Of a stretch of 64,000 nt of DNA, positions 23,958 to 34,935 are shown piece after piece (the first letter of the stretch is position 1; every line of letters starts with the position of its first letter). The position numbers and the translations under genes are program-made. Origin of the DNA: Parelaphostrongylus tenuis (Eukaryota; Nematoda; Chromadorea; Rhabditida; Metastrongylidae); assembly GCA_019055375.1 (NCBI GenBank), contig JAHQIW010003597.1, positions 54,295 to 118,294 of the forward strand, read 5' to 3'. The notes under the pieces were generated by a model. That model did not search any database. It saw nothing but the letters and a program-made list of their open reading frames with translations, and was not told the origin of the DNA.

Positions 23958-23993
23958 TACATCATCATTATTGTTACTAATTTTGATAGCATT

Positions 23994-24065
23994 ATATTAT
24001 TATTATTATTATTATTACTACTATTAGTACTATTATTATTGCGATTATTATTTATACTTTTATTG
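23994..24065. repeat. (ATT)n microsatellite
   Basis: Repeated ATT units with interruptions; a smaller patch follows near 24090. Confidence 0.85.
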
Positions 24066-24464
24066 CTACCAGAATATATTAGACTATTTTATTATTATTA
24101 CGGGATAAAAATGCGTGAAAAAGTAATTTTTTGCTGACGAATGTGCTTCTGTTGAAGCACTCTGTGATCGAGTCATTCATTTGCTTATGAAAAGCGCAGT
24201 GGTTAGAGATGTCGCACAAGTCACTCACGGTCAATAGTTCGACTCTCAATCTCGAGTAATTGAGCCTAAACTTCTATAACAGCTAATTGCTTCAAGACTT
24301 GTCCGTGAGGAGGTATCACCAGTTTGCGGAAGGTGATAGTTGTTTACATTAAAGACCTCAAAACGCTTTGGCAATTTTGCAAAAAATGTGGGAAGAATCG
24401 AAAGTGGGCACTTCAGCGGCATTTTTAAAGAAAACGGATACCGCAGATGTGGTCGTGCAAATGT

Positions 24465-24567
24465 GCCTCAGTGGTGTAGAGGTAGAGCACGCGTCCCCGG
24501 ATAGGATGAAACGTGGGTTCGATTCCCGCCTGAGGTCGTGTTTTTGCTCACCACTCAATTCTCTTAG
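24465..24567 (+). repeat. SINE-B copy with near-perfect tRNA-like fold
   Basis: Positions 24465-24536 fold as a tRNA: seven-pair acceptor stem (GCCTCAG with CTGAGGT, one wobble), D-arm/A-box region GGTGTAGAGGTAGAGCACG, anticodon stem CGTCC with GGATG and loop CCGGATA, and T arm GTGGG-TTCGATT-CCCGC. Position 33 is C rather than the near-universal U. The family tail (TTTTTGCTCACCACTCAATT) follows. Repeated copies at 11.8, 53.7 and 54.5 kb show that it is a tRNA-derived SINE rather than a single-copy tRNA gene. Confidence 0.7.
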
Positions 24568-24569
24568 AA

Positions 24570-26200
24570 AACGGATACCTTCATACAACAGTGGAATCCG
24601 AGTCAAACCATCGATATGCGTGAATGGCGCATGAGGGGGAACACACTGATTGAAAGAAATGTTGGCATCATACATTATATGATGTGGAGTTAGGAAACAA
24701 AAGTATTGCACATCTCACAAGGCGCTATCATTGTCTAGAATTTATAAATCAAATCACTGTCAACTATTTTTCATGGTAGTTGGAGTATGGATCAACTTTT
24801 ATCCAAAATAGATCAAATTTACATCAATATTGTTTCATAGACTGGCATAGTGAAGCCTGCTTCATATCATTACCTTCACTTTTTTTCATGAAGTGTGCAT
24901 TTTCCAGTTTTTTCATTTTTTGCGCCATAGTAAACCTCGTATAAAAGCAGGAGTACCACTCTTGAGTACCATCATTTTTCTTTTATAGCATTTTCCAAAA
25001 TTTCCTCATCATTCTAAGATCGCCATTTGAAACGATCCTTGACTTCGTGTACGCTGGTTGAGAATCCTTTTTTACCTTTTGTCTTACTGTTGATTGATTT
25101 TTGAGACTAATTTCCCTTGGAATTCCGCTTGCGGAGATCCTAGGGCGATGACTCGTATGTCAGAAGTTGAATTTATGCTTTAAGTACTTGATTTCTTCCA
25201 CCAGTGACTCTAATCCCTATGTGATACAGTGATTTCTGCAATTAGCCGAGCGGTCCGGTCCGACTGCATCAAACACGATGTAAAGAGCGAAAAAAACAAT
25301 TGAATTGATGATGTAGATTAGGTGCAATAGGTCCAGTCGATTTTATACAACTAACTCCGCTTTGAAAGCAGTACTCTGGTCTGGTGGTAACATTAAACAC
25401 TACAAAAAAAACTTATAAAAATTTCGTCTTATTTTGAACTTGGAATATTGCATCAGAATAAACACTTTATTAAAGTGATACATATAAATGCTTAACAAAG
25501 CAGCGGTATTCATCTCAATGATGCGTTTTACCTAGTTCTTGTTGATTAGATTCAGTATTACCTTTCAGAATTTGTTCTATCCTATATATTTTTTGGCATC
25601 ATGTGTTAATATATAAAAATATGCTACCGTTTTCGTTCGTGTGAAGTTTTATATTTGCAACAAATAAGCCTCTCAAGTATCCACAATTTTGATATTCTGA
25701 CAATATCGCCCTTTGAAATGATTTTGATCAGTCCAGATTGATCCCATTAAGAAGAAACGTTGTACCATAGCCGTCTTCAAAACTGAAGCATTGAAGAAAG
25801 GGTTCATTTCAGTCATCCGGCAAAAATAAATATTCGACTTCATTGCCCGAACGAGAATTTCTTTATAGGAGTGTAAGTATTCTTTGAAAGCTCAAATCTT
25901 TGGTTAGAGCCGTATGTGACCGGTTTTCAGAAAAGCCTTTAATAACATCGCAGCAATTGAAAGAAAACTTGTTCCACACCCCCTGCGCTCTTTCATTTTT
26001 CATAATCTTATAGTCCGTGGGAAGCACAAGAAGCTGATAGAACGTGTAGAGGAGGTCTTGTAGTGTCCAAATCAATCGTTCTATATACAAATTCTTTCCA
26101 CGCAGAGAAAATATTCTTAATTGAATTCAAGTTGTATCCAGCATGCATGACCCGTCAGGACATCGATCAATCTTTCCCACCCCCCCCCCTCCCCTCCCAG
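24570..26200. other. No gene or defined repeat recognised
   Basis: AT-rich sequence with small chance open frames. A C-run lies near 26178-26188. No splice-linked coding blocks were found. Confidence 0.4.
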
Positions 26201-26204
26201 CTCG

Positions 26205-26725
26205 CAGATGGGTCGGTAAACAAGTTCGCCGAATATGTGGAACTCGATCTTATCTCCCTACTGCACTGCAGTGGAACTGTCTTACCGGAAACTAGGCGCA
26301 TCGCTGGTGAACCTTGCGCTATCGAAAATTTCGAATAATTAAAAGAAAGAGCTCTGTCCGGCGAGGTGTAAAACACAAGTGTTTTTTTTACAACGCTATC
26401 AAAAGCGCTTTTCCAAAAAGCAAACATGTTTTTGAGTTCTTCCAGACTCGTGCTATCGAAAGAGTACTAGCAATCTCAGGAAGGAGATTTGCCCAGCGAA
26501 ATCTGAGCGAGATAAGGAAATATCTCGTGGTCGTGTGAAACATAATTTTATTTTGAGTGCTAGAGATAAAGTTATAAAAAAATAAAGAGCGTTATAAAAA
26601 AAGTCTTGTCGGAAACAGTCATGTAAGGCTCTGGCCAGAGATTTAAGCTTTCGAATGATTACTGTCGCTTCTATGAAAATTTCCCGTCCTGCAAATGAGG
26701 TCGAAGATTTATTTGTCTCGGATAA
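26205..26725 (+). repeat. ~500-bp trimeric-unit repeat, copy 3
   Basis: Collinear with 3585-4110: GTGGAACTCGATCTTATC opening block, CGCTATCGAAAATTTCGAAT, CGTGCTATCGAAAGAGTACT, GCTTTCGAATGATTACTG and the end block AAATGAGGTCGAAGATTTAT. The open frames here (74-100 codons) are repeat-internal and not proposed as genes. Confidence 0.6.
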
Positions 26726-26761
26726 TCGGAAAAAAAAATCGTGAATCCAATGCAAATATTA

Positions 26762-26895
26762 TCCAATAATGTAGAGTGCTGTGCAAGAACATCTGCGTCA
26801 GCCGGGTATCGAACCCAAATCTCACTTTTTCCGTGAGCGTATGTTGACCGTTGCCCCACCAACGCTCGTTTCGCCCAGCATTCTTTCTACGCTAC
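26762..26895 (-). repeat. SINE-D copy 1 (tRNA-like head 26795-26865)
   Basis: The minus strand shows A-box-like TGGGGCAACGGTCAACATACG, anticodon stem CGCTC opposite AAGTG, and a paired T arm (TTGGG-TTCGATA-CCCGG), with a complementary acceptor around GCGT/ACGC. The tail TTCTTGCACAGCACTCTAC is shared with the second copy 289 bp away. The repeated structure marks it as a SINE. Confidence 0.6.
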
Positions 26896-27052
26896 AACGC
26901 GTTATCTATCAACTGCCAACGACGACAATCTGACTGGTTTGCCGCTATCGTCATTGGACCCACTTATATTGACAGATACTGAGTACCAATAATCGATCAG
27001 AAATCATTTTTATCTGACCGCCTTTTGCGGTGGTATGATGTCACAATATACC

Positions 27053-27185
27053 CAGTAATGTAGAGTGCTGTGCAAAAACATTTGCGTCAGCCTCGATTCG
27101 AACCCAGATCTCACTCTTTCCGGGAGCGTATGCTAACCGTTGCACCACCGACGCTCGTTTTGTCCAGCACTTTTTCTACGATTTT
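27053..27185 (-). repeat. SINE-D copy 2 (tRNA-like head 27084-27154)
   Basis: The minus strand folds with a complete seven-pair acceptor stem (GCGTCGG with CTGACGC, one wobble), A box TGGTGCAACGGTTAGC, anticodon arm CGCTC-CCGGAAA-GAGTG and B box GGGTTCGAATCG. The T-stem is imperfect here although it is intact in copy 1. Same orientation as copy 1. Confidence 0.6.
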
Positions 27186-27189
27186 TATC

Positions 27190-29030
27190 ATTTTCTCGTT
27201 TGTATCACTTTTGATATGCTTGATTTAACATTTACCTATTCGTTTGTTCCTTCGTAAATTTTGAAAGTGTTTAAGGGCATATTTTTAATTAATTAAGCAA
27301 ATGACATGAAGCTAATAAAAACAGAATTTATTCGCTAGTTTTTTCGGCATCTTCTTCTTCATTATGGAGTAACTGCAATGCCGAATGTTTCATTGAATTC
27401 ATAGATTGAAGGTGATATGAAAGCTCAAAAGTTAAAACTATCAATTTTAAAAAGTCTGCGCCTTCTTCAGCACCAAAATTGTTCGACTTCACCATAAATT
27501 ATAACTATAACTCAATAAAACGCATAACTTGGAATAATTCTAGTCTAGCCAATATGTTACTGGCTCACTAATTCTTTTTTCTCTGCCAAAGATAGCGCGT
27601 ATTGCGTTTTAGTACTCTCTTACGACCGCGTCAATTCCGCGACTCACCAGCCAATTTGGATGCCAGAGAGGTTTCTTCCTGGTCAATAGAAAGTCCTATA
27701 CTTACTTAGCTTTAGGGAACTCTAAGCGATGAATTATTTTCTGGCATACATAATACATTAGAATAACCTGTAGTATTTGTCTTTTGTATGAACTTCACCA
27801 GTCCTCGTCTAATTTGTCTTCTTGATTCGAGCTTCTGGTGGCATGTGCAAACATTCGACAGGCAGCTCAAAAGGCAAACGAGAAGTAGTTTTCTCGATCA
27901 CGAAATGACAACTGAAATAATTTTCCCGAAAACTCCACACATGTATCTACATGACCCGTCTTCATGTCTACTGTGCAGATCCCAGTACTTCTAGCTATTC
28001 GTATTCGCTTTTGTTATCCTTGAACCTTTTGAAAATTTCAAAAGCGAGTTTCGCTGCTGCTTAGGGTTTTCTCTTTCGTAATGATTATGTCGATCAATTT
28101 TGATCGAGTCGACTCTCTCTCGAGTCAAGACATTGCACGGCTGGAATGTTCCCGCTTGGATTACAAAGATTGAACTTTCTGTGGAAAAACGTTGTGGCAG
28201 TTTTCCAACTTCAGAACAATGAGAGACTTTATCAGCCTAGTGCGACTTCTAATCAGCACCTTGTTCATGAGAAAAGGCATCTTTGGCGTTGCGCTACTTG
28301 CTTCACATGGTCTGGCAAAGCGCTCGAACTTCTTGAGGACATAGGGCTTATTTGCCAATATGTGGAGCAAAGTTTATTTACTATTTTTTTAGTTCTATTT
28401 TCTATTTCCCACCTTCATCTCGAACACGTAGCTGATAACATGAATGTATGCAATCGTACGTGACGATCCCTCGCAACCGATAAGATTTCTATATTGGCCA
28501 TAATTTCCGAAAGGTTAATTTTGTTGTGCGAAGCGTTCTCACCCCTCTTGTAATCGGTTGCTGGTTTGTCTAGCATCAATGTGGATGGCGTTAGCGAGAA
28601 AAAGCTCATTTTTCTGCATAACGCTTTTCGAACGAGTTCACTGACCTTTAGATGGCCGGTACCTAATTGTCATTTTAATATCACTCGCTGTAATAAATCA
28701 CAGTTCTTGTAAAAAATGGTGCAAAGCACTATAAATGTTGACAGCAATGTGTTTGCATGATGGATCATGGCGAAATTGCAGTGAATAGTAGCTCATATCA
28801 TTTACAGGCACAGCATAATAGAGCAAAGTCTGTTTTACAATCCTGTTATGACCATTCCTAAGTTGGCTGTTATCAAAAAATTATTGTTTATTGTTGAAGA
28901 AAGACAACCCTACCGTAGAGGTGGGAATTCGACGTCATCTCACTACACCAAATGGTTGAAGTACGACGGATGTTGAGCTGGCTGGTTTCTGGTACTTTTC
29001 TATGGTCTTAATTCATTTTCAAATTCTAAG
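27190..29030. other. No gene recognised; weak minus-strand coding-like patch at 28.16-28.37 kb
   Basis: The only patch of interest is a 69-codon minus frame (28161-28370) with an ordinary composition but no recognisable domain or splice context. Confidence 0.35.
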
Positions 29031-29039
29031 TACAGGGTC

Positions 29040-29710
29040 ATTCTTTCTTTTCCCTCAGACTTCCAGTTACCATTTGATAGCATAAATCCCAGCAATTCCA
29101 ACGTTCTGCATTTTTCGTAAAAAAACGCCCTCTTAATGCGCTGTAGCAGCGAAAGTAGAATTGAGTTTCACACTCGGCGCGTATTATCGGGCGTATTTTC
29201 GTTATTCATTCAAAAGTCTTCTCTCCATTCGTAAGAAATCCTAAGCTTTCCGTACTAAAGTTATAGAAGAAGCTTTGTTCTATCGTTCCCTTGCCTTAGG
29301 CTTTTATTTTCTTTTTGAATCACCAATTAAATGCGTACTAAGCCTGAGTCAGCTTATGCCTACGACTAAGAAACTCAGTCTTCTTTTCGCCCTCTCAGCA
29401 CTCCTTGAAAAACTAAGCTTAGCATTAAAATTGCTAAAAACTTATGCTATCAAACAACTATCAAAAACTGTTAAAGAAAGATCAACAAACCCTAACTACC
29501 GTTATGTTGAAACCCCAGTCCCTCAACCATTCACACAATACTATTCGAGCAAAAACTGCACGTGAAGTTTGAAGGTCAATTTTCTTCACTGCTACAGCGC
29601 ATCAAGAAGCCCTTTTCAGGAAAAATACACAGTATTGGATCATTGAATTTCGAATGATTATAAAAAGTCTGTGCAAAAAGCTCAAAAGATCTTGCATCGA
29701 AGGTTGGAAA
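29040..29710. repeat. Dispersed ~150-bp repeat, copies in both orientations
   Basis: 29040-29200 (minus) carries CATTTGATAGCATAAATC, then GCGCTGTAGCAGCGAAAGTA. 29570-29710 (plus) carries CACTGCTACAGCGCATCAAG, then TTTCGAATGATTATAAAAAG. Between them a 96-codon frame (29275-29565) is rich in leucine and lysine and lacks recognisable motifs. Confidence 0.45.
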
Positions 29711-29899
29711 ATGGATTACGATAACAGGATCGTGTTCGGTCTATTAGGACAACGCCTATTCTTCAGCACTTATGGACATAGTAGTTTTTCAGACCAAGCC
29801 ACAAGTATTCGTCTATGGTTTGTTACAGTGATTAGCTGCGATAAATATGCGTGTGTTGAATATATATATTTTCATTATGCATGGTAATCACTTTTTGAA

Positions 29900-30322
29900 C
29901 CACGCAGGTGTCTGTTTTAGGGCAACTTATAGGGCCCGATAAACGTGTTTCGACCTTTACAGTCTCATCAGTCAGGCGGTACCCTTGGGCTTTTTTACCA
30001 CTCCTCTCGAGGAACCCAACCGCATACTAAGACTAAGCGACGACAAACATTATACACGCTCCATTAAGTGAAAATATCACTGAATAGGCAGTGTTGTACA
30101 CTCGATTGCTCCTGGCCAGTATCGTTAATATATCATACTTCTCATTTTGAGTGCTTTCTTAAGACGCTAAAGTTTTTTGAGCCACGCATGTGGTCTGTTA
30201 AGGGCAATTTATGCGTGGTTCAAAAACTGATTATCAACACATCAAAATTTTAGTGCGGTCTTAAGAGAACATTTGAAATGAAAAGTATGATATAATAACG
30301 AAACCAGCCAAGAATAATCGAA
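29900..30322 (-). mobile_element. Hammerhead-bearing element, second family
   Basis: Read on the minus strand, the body (TATGATATATTAACGATAC, CAGTGATATTTTCACTTAAT, GTTTGTCGTCGC) leads to a hammerhead ribozyme at 29977-29934 and then ATAAGTTGCCC. A motif reading about GAACCACGCAGGTGTCTGTT at 29898 recurs as GAGCCACGCATGTGGTCTGT at 30179, both with GGGCAAYTTAT. The ribozyme-bearing unit is thus bracketed by direct repeats about 280 bp apart, as in part of a tandem dimer. The inner segment is also inverted (30110-30165 against 30250-30322). The element at 37.30-37.69 kb is a relative. Confidence 0.65.
29934..29977 (-). ncRNA. Hammerhead ribozyme motif with complete core and stem I
   Basis: Minus strand: GCCTGA (29977-29972), CTGATGA (29971-29965), stem II GACT, loop GTAAA, GGTC, then GAAA (29951-29948), short stem III, UUA cleavage triplet, then TCGGGC (29939-29934). 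Stem I, GCCTGA with TCGGGC, pairs at all six positions. Stem II pairs at all four, one of them wobble. The helix sequences differ from the 10.5-kb ribozyme while the core is identical, which is compensatory change. This is the best-preserved minimal hammerhead in the window. Confidence 0.8.
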
Positions 30323-30870
30323 CACCAATTTTTCAACCAGAAATTTATCAATGATGCATGATTTTGGTAATATTCTATTGCGAATTTTTTGCGAATATGT
30401 TGATATACAACTTGCCAATACTTGCTTTAAGCTGGAGCTGTCATCAAAACAAATTCGATTACTACTCATGCATGAATGGCGCCTTGGAGAAAATGCTAAT
30501 GAAGCGGCGCGCAAGTTAATGGAGCTTCCTGTGAACGGCCTGAGCACGACTGATCTTAGTCTGTTATTTCCAGCTTTGAACTTTGCGAACTACTTCCGAT
30601 GAGTCCCTTATGCAGCCGTGTCATCGCCCTAAAGACCATTGATCTTGCGTACTACTTTATCAGCATTTTCACCTACGCATCATTCGTGCATGAGTAGCAA
30701 GCGAATTTGTCTCCAAGACAGCTCCATCTTCAAGCAAATATAGGCAAGTGTGCAATAGAATCTTTGCAAAAAAATTCGCAACTGAGCGGTACCAAAACCG
30801 TGCATTTTTAACTGCTGATTGTTAAGTTTAGTGTTCATTACGTTAGTGCCAAAATTTATGGAAAGACCTA
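30322..30870. mobile_element. Palindromic mariner-derived element, second subfamily
   Basis: The plus frame 30351-30602 reads KLELSSKQIRLLLMHEWRLG then ENANEAARKL. The minus frame ending at 30680 reads KMELSWRQIRLLLMHE. Both resemble mariner transposase N-termini. Each is preceded by matching leader sequence (MHDFGN against MHGFGT when translated), so the arms are inverted around a centre near 30579. The right outer end, read inward, is TAGGTCTTTCCATAAATTTT beside TA (about 30869), a mariner-like terminus. The left outer end abuts the hammerhead element at 30322 and seems truncated. No catalytic domain is present. Confidence 0.6.
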
Positions 30871-31009
30871 ATACTTTTGTATCAACGTCATCAGATGTTA
30901 TGGGAATAGCAGTGATCGAAACTAATCCGCTTAAGGTTGCAAAACATGGTGCAGAAGAAGTCAACGTTGGCATTTCTACCAATAGCGTCATATGAGACAA
31001 ATTTTAAGA

Positions 31010-34000
31010 GCAGTTGCGATTTCAGCACGCTCTGAAATTGCAAATTCTTTAGCAGTAATCTAACGTCTAAAGTTTCTTAGTCACACCATTTTGCAATTTT
31101 TTTCGTAACTTCATATATATTTTCAAAATTTAACCCAGGCCCTCCTCAAATACGCTATGCAGATCATAGCACTTCGTGTATTTGATACGTTTTCTTGCAT
31201 CCGTCGACATCCATCTCGCGTCGTTTTCTGATTTAGATGTTCAAACTTTATCGTGCCGATTTTAAGGACTGTCGTCTTCTCAGTGAATCCAATTAAGTAT
31301 TCTCAAGTTTAACTACCGCGAAGTCCGGGGATATCCTGGCTACTCCTTCCCACTTTGACTGTGGAGACTGAATATTTTCCATACAAGTCTGGTGCTAATT
31401 TCTTAATCCTCGAAAGGTGAAAGGATCAATACGCATGGAGTAAGGTGGAAACAACACCGCGCTTGTGTCGAGTGGCACCACTATCGCTACGCTACCAATT
31501 TCTTCTTATGCGTAGATAATTATATTAAAGCTAAAGTGAATAGTAATTTTTACATGCAAACCTGATTGGTACTGGCTTCAGAAAAGTATTAAATTCATTG
31601 GTTCTCCTCAGATCTCGCCTAATCGCCTAAATCTATTGATATGATCAACAGCTGTTTAATCGGAGCCATTTGATAAGTTTGATTATAGCAAACGCCGCAA
31701 AGAAAATTGATCCAAAATATTTGGACTCAGATGAATAACGGATGCTGTTTCCGGTGAGCATACATTCTCTTTGCAACCTTTGATATTTCGATATTCTTAT
31801 GTGTGTAGTACACTTCGATCGCTTGTATTTTGTTTTGTTTGACTACTACTCCCTTCAAATTTCCAACATTTTTTCATTGTTGTTCTATCAGATTCTTAAA
31901 ATATGTCATTAGAATATCTAAGAAAATCGCACGTTTTCGTTGTCTTGGAAATCATACGTAGACTGTGAGCAAGTTACTTACAAACTGGTAAAGAACGCTT
32001 TGGCGTATCAATTCGACTATGTTTACTCAACTTTTCGGTATCAGGGATTTTTCTAAGAATGGATTTTTGCAGTTCTTGATGAGGCCAAAGATTACAATAA
32101 GATAAGGGCGAGTTTCACGATAATTTTATCAAAGGTCGAAAATTCAGATTGTATAGTTTTCTTGCGTGTCTAAATATGTTAACCCAAAGCGTGTGCCCTA
32201 GGTCTTCAACGCATTACGACAACGTGATCTCTATAAAAGTTATACCATCGTTTCATTTTGAACTTCACGTCAACAAATCTTACCTCTCAGTGAATTTTAC
32301 GAATATCAATGGAAATTATCTTTGTCCACAGAATAGAAGTTTCTTCGTTCTACGGCAGTAAGGATCTGTTTTTCCAAAGCTTAATACATATATTTTCCCC
32401 ATTTTTTTGCTTCAGTACATTACTTTGAAGAAGATATTGAATTAGCTGAGCAGTCGGGATTCCGCCTAAAAGGTTACGACAATGTTCCACATTGTAGAAA
32501 TCCATCTCATCGACTGTCTTTGCATTTTGCTTCGCCACTGCTGCATTCGCGCCATGAATTTTAGAAATTTAAATATTCTTATCAACTTTTTTAAGGTTAG
32601 GTTCTAAGGATTTTTCAATTCAAATAGAATTTATATCAAAATTATTGAAGATTATAGGATAAAGTTCTAGACGTTGGTTAATCAGTGAGATAGCTCCATG
32701 CATTCGACTTCATAAAGCATTGTTAGTGACTGAATAATACATATATAGCCTGTTTGGAGAATTAAGACCATCTAGTGATGCAACATTTCAGTAGTGCTCT
32801 CCTCTCGGCCATGTCCGCTATAATTTGGCCTACCCGCAAGTTCTGGTGAACCCGGAGCGTCGAATCGAGCCGACGACGACTTTGGAATTTCAGGTCACCA
32901 TTGGCCACAGCGCTAACGCTCCCCTATAAAAATCATATACTCTCAGTGCGATTAAGAAAAGTCTCTGCCATAAATCCACAAAGTGCTAAGCTATCCAGAT
33001 GATCTAGAGACGAAAATTTTTTGTCATCTGTTGTTCACGTGTACTGCGCTAGTGAAATGCTTTAGAGATTGAGAGATTATCGCTTTGTTGAAGAACCATC
33101 TTCGTCAAAAATCTGTTGACCAGTGTGGCTGAGAATGAGACCCTCTACGGTGTAGGACGGCAAGATCTTTTCTTCTCTATAGGTTGTATCTGTTACTGAT
33201 AAGGAACATTGACGTCAGCGACAAGATGAGCGTTGTTGCATTGTTGTTGCCGTTCGTCTACGGGTCCTGCACACTTCGTTTTATAGCGTAGGAGTATATT
33301 GTACAGGTGTAAATACTAGTTATAGAGGCGCAAGAGAATATACCTTTTTACATCTAAAGACCAGATTTGCTTGTCAGGTAGTTGATGAAATAAAAATCAT
33401 TAAAAGTCAGTCAAGTTAGAATGTTACTCGATTGTTGCAAAGAATTTTTAGCGTTCTGATTGTCATGTGACTTGTTGTTTCGATGATCGCCAATTGACTC
33501 GAGCGAGTGCCAGTAAACGCTATATTACGGTCCTTGTGGCGTAAGAGTGTCACTCAGGAGGTTCTGCTTGAACTAAGGCTTCAATCAGCACTATATCCTT
33601 TTTCCAGAATCTTCCTTCAGGTCTGTGATCACCGGTTCAGAAATCCTCCTGCTGTGTGTTTGACATCCTGAGGGATTCAGTCATTTACGTTGCTACTTCA
33701 TCCCTTGTCGTTCAGACGCGTCGCGAATCTAAGCACAGATCAAAAGCTATTCGTTTTGGAGATCTTCTTCTAACATTTCCCAAGACTGAATATTTATTAA
33801 TCTCGGCATGCTTCAACAACTTTCTTCGATCTTCTTTTATGCTTTATCTTCCAATCGGTAATGTATCAGCAACAAGAGGCTTTTTGACAAATGAGAGCTC
33901 TAGGTGTTGAATAACGTCGAGAAATTATTTGGTGTAATCGATCTCTAACTGATTGATAAAAACTCCCATCGTTCTTATTAAAAGCTAAGTTGAAAGTAAT

Positions 34001-34930
34001 TTTATGCTCTGACATAGAGGCGCTTAGCCGTAGCAACGGAGACGGATAGAGGCGTTACTCTTACTAACTTCAATGACTCGATAAGCATTTTTCACCGCTC
34101 ATCGGTGGATATTTTACCAAGCTTCATGGGTGATAAATCTTATAAGCGAGACCGTAGATTGTGCTGTGTAATGTTTACCACCTTATAAACAATTGTCCAC
34201 GAATAATACCTTCATCAACAGCATGTGTCAAATCGCTCTAGCACAGCTATCTTGAGGGAGAATCGACACTGAAACCATCCATAAATAAAGCGACAATATT
34301 CACTCAACAGCCGAGCCCACACGTGAAAAGTTCAAAGGCCATCTTCGATTGTGGATGTGAGGAAACGTATAGAATGCAGGTTGGCTGGGATCTGGACTGC
34401 AGATGTGAATTTATGTTGGATAGGAAAAATAGAAAAACCTTACAGAAATGTATTAGCGAGGTCTTACACACAATATTTTCTCTTTCTTTGCTTTTTGTAA
34501 CGTATTCTAACTTATTACTGACTAATATCGAACAAAACTAAGCATGTTGTGGGATAATAAAATGTAATATATCGCCCGCATAATGAAGAAGAAAGACAAA
34601 AAGAATAAAAATTTTCAAAACATTTTTGATGTCCCAGCAATTGAAGTTTTCATGATTCTGAGCTCACTATGATGGCGGTACTGCTTAACGGACACACCTT
34701 GAATTTTATTACCACGTAAGAGCTGATCATTTCGTTTCCTACTGGCTTCCGTCTCATGTAGAACAACTATCTCATCGATCCTACTTGCCTTCCAAACAGT
34801 ATATCGTCGTCTGTTACTGTTTTTGAGTTGTTTTTCAAAGACTCGATTAAGCCATCAATTAATGGCACGTGTGAAAATGTCTTCCCAAATAGCTGTAAGG
34901 CACCGCTGCTCTTCAGCGTCCGTGTGTCCT
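31010..34930. other. Long stretch without a recognised gene
   Basis: Only tRNA-like remnants were noticed: TAGCGATAGTGGTGCC on the minus strand near 31480, and the degenerate SINE at 32.80-32.94 kb (listed separately). Open frames are all under 85 codons without domains. No splice-linked exons could be assembled. Confidence 0.4.
32800..32940 (-). repeat. Degenerate tRNA-derived SINE
   Basis: The minus strand starts GGAGCGTTAGCGCTGTGGCC (A-box-like TAGCGCTGTGG). About 50 bp later comes GGCTCGATTCGACGCTCC, whose end is fully complementary to GGAGCGT. The acceptor pairing is therefore intact, although the B box is imperfect. No second close copy was seen. Confidence 0.4.
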
Positions 34931-34935
34931 TCTCA

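Noticed and set aside
24465..24536. Intact tRNA gene (good cloverleaf)
   Set aside because: C at position 33, a SINE-type tail, and several related copies with the same flanks show a tRNA-derived repeat.
27084..27154. tRNA-Ser(GGA)-like gene on the minus strand
   Set aside because: The T-stem is broken, a second copy lies 289 bp away with the same flanks, and a true tRNA-Ser would have a long variable arm.
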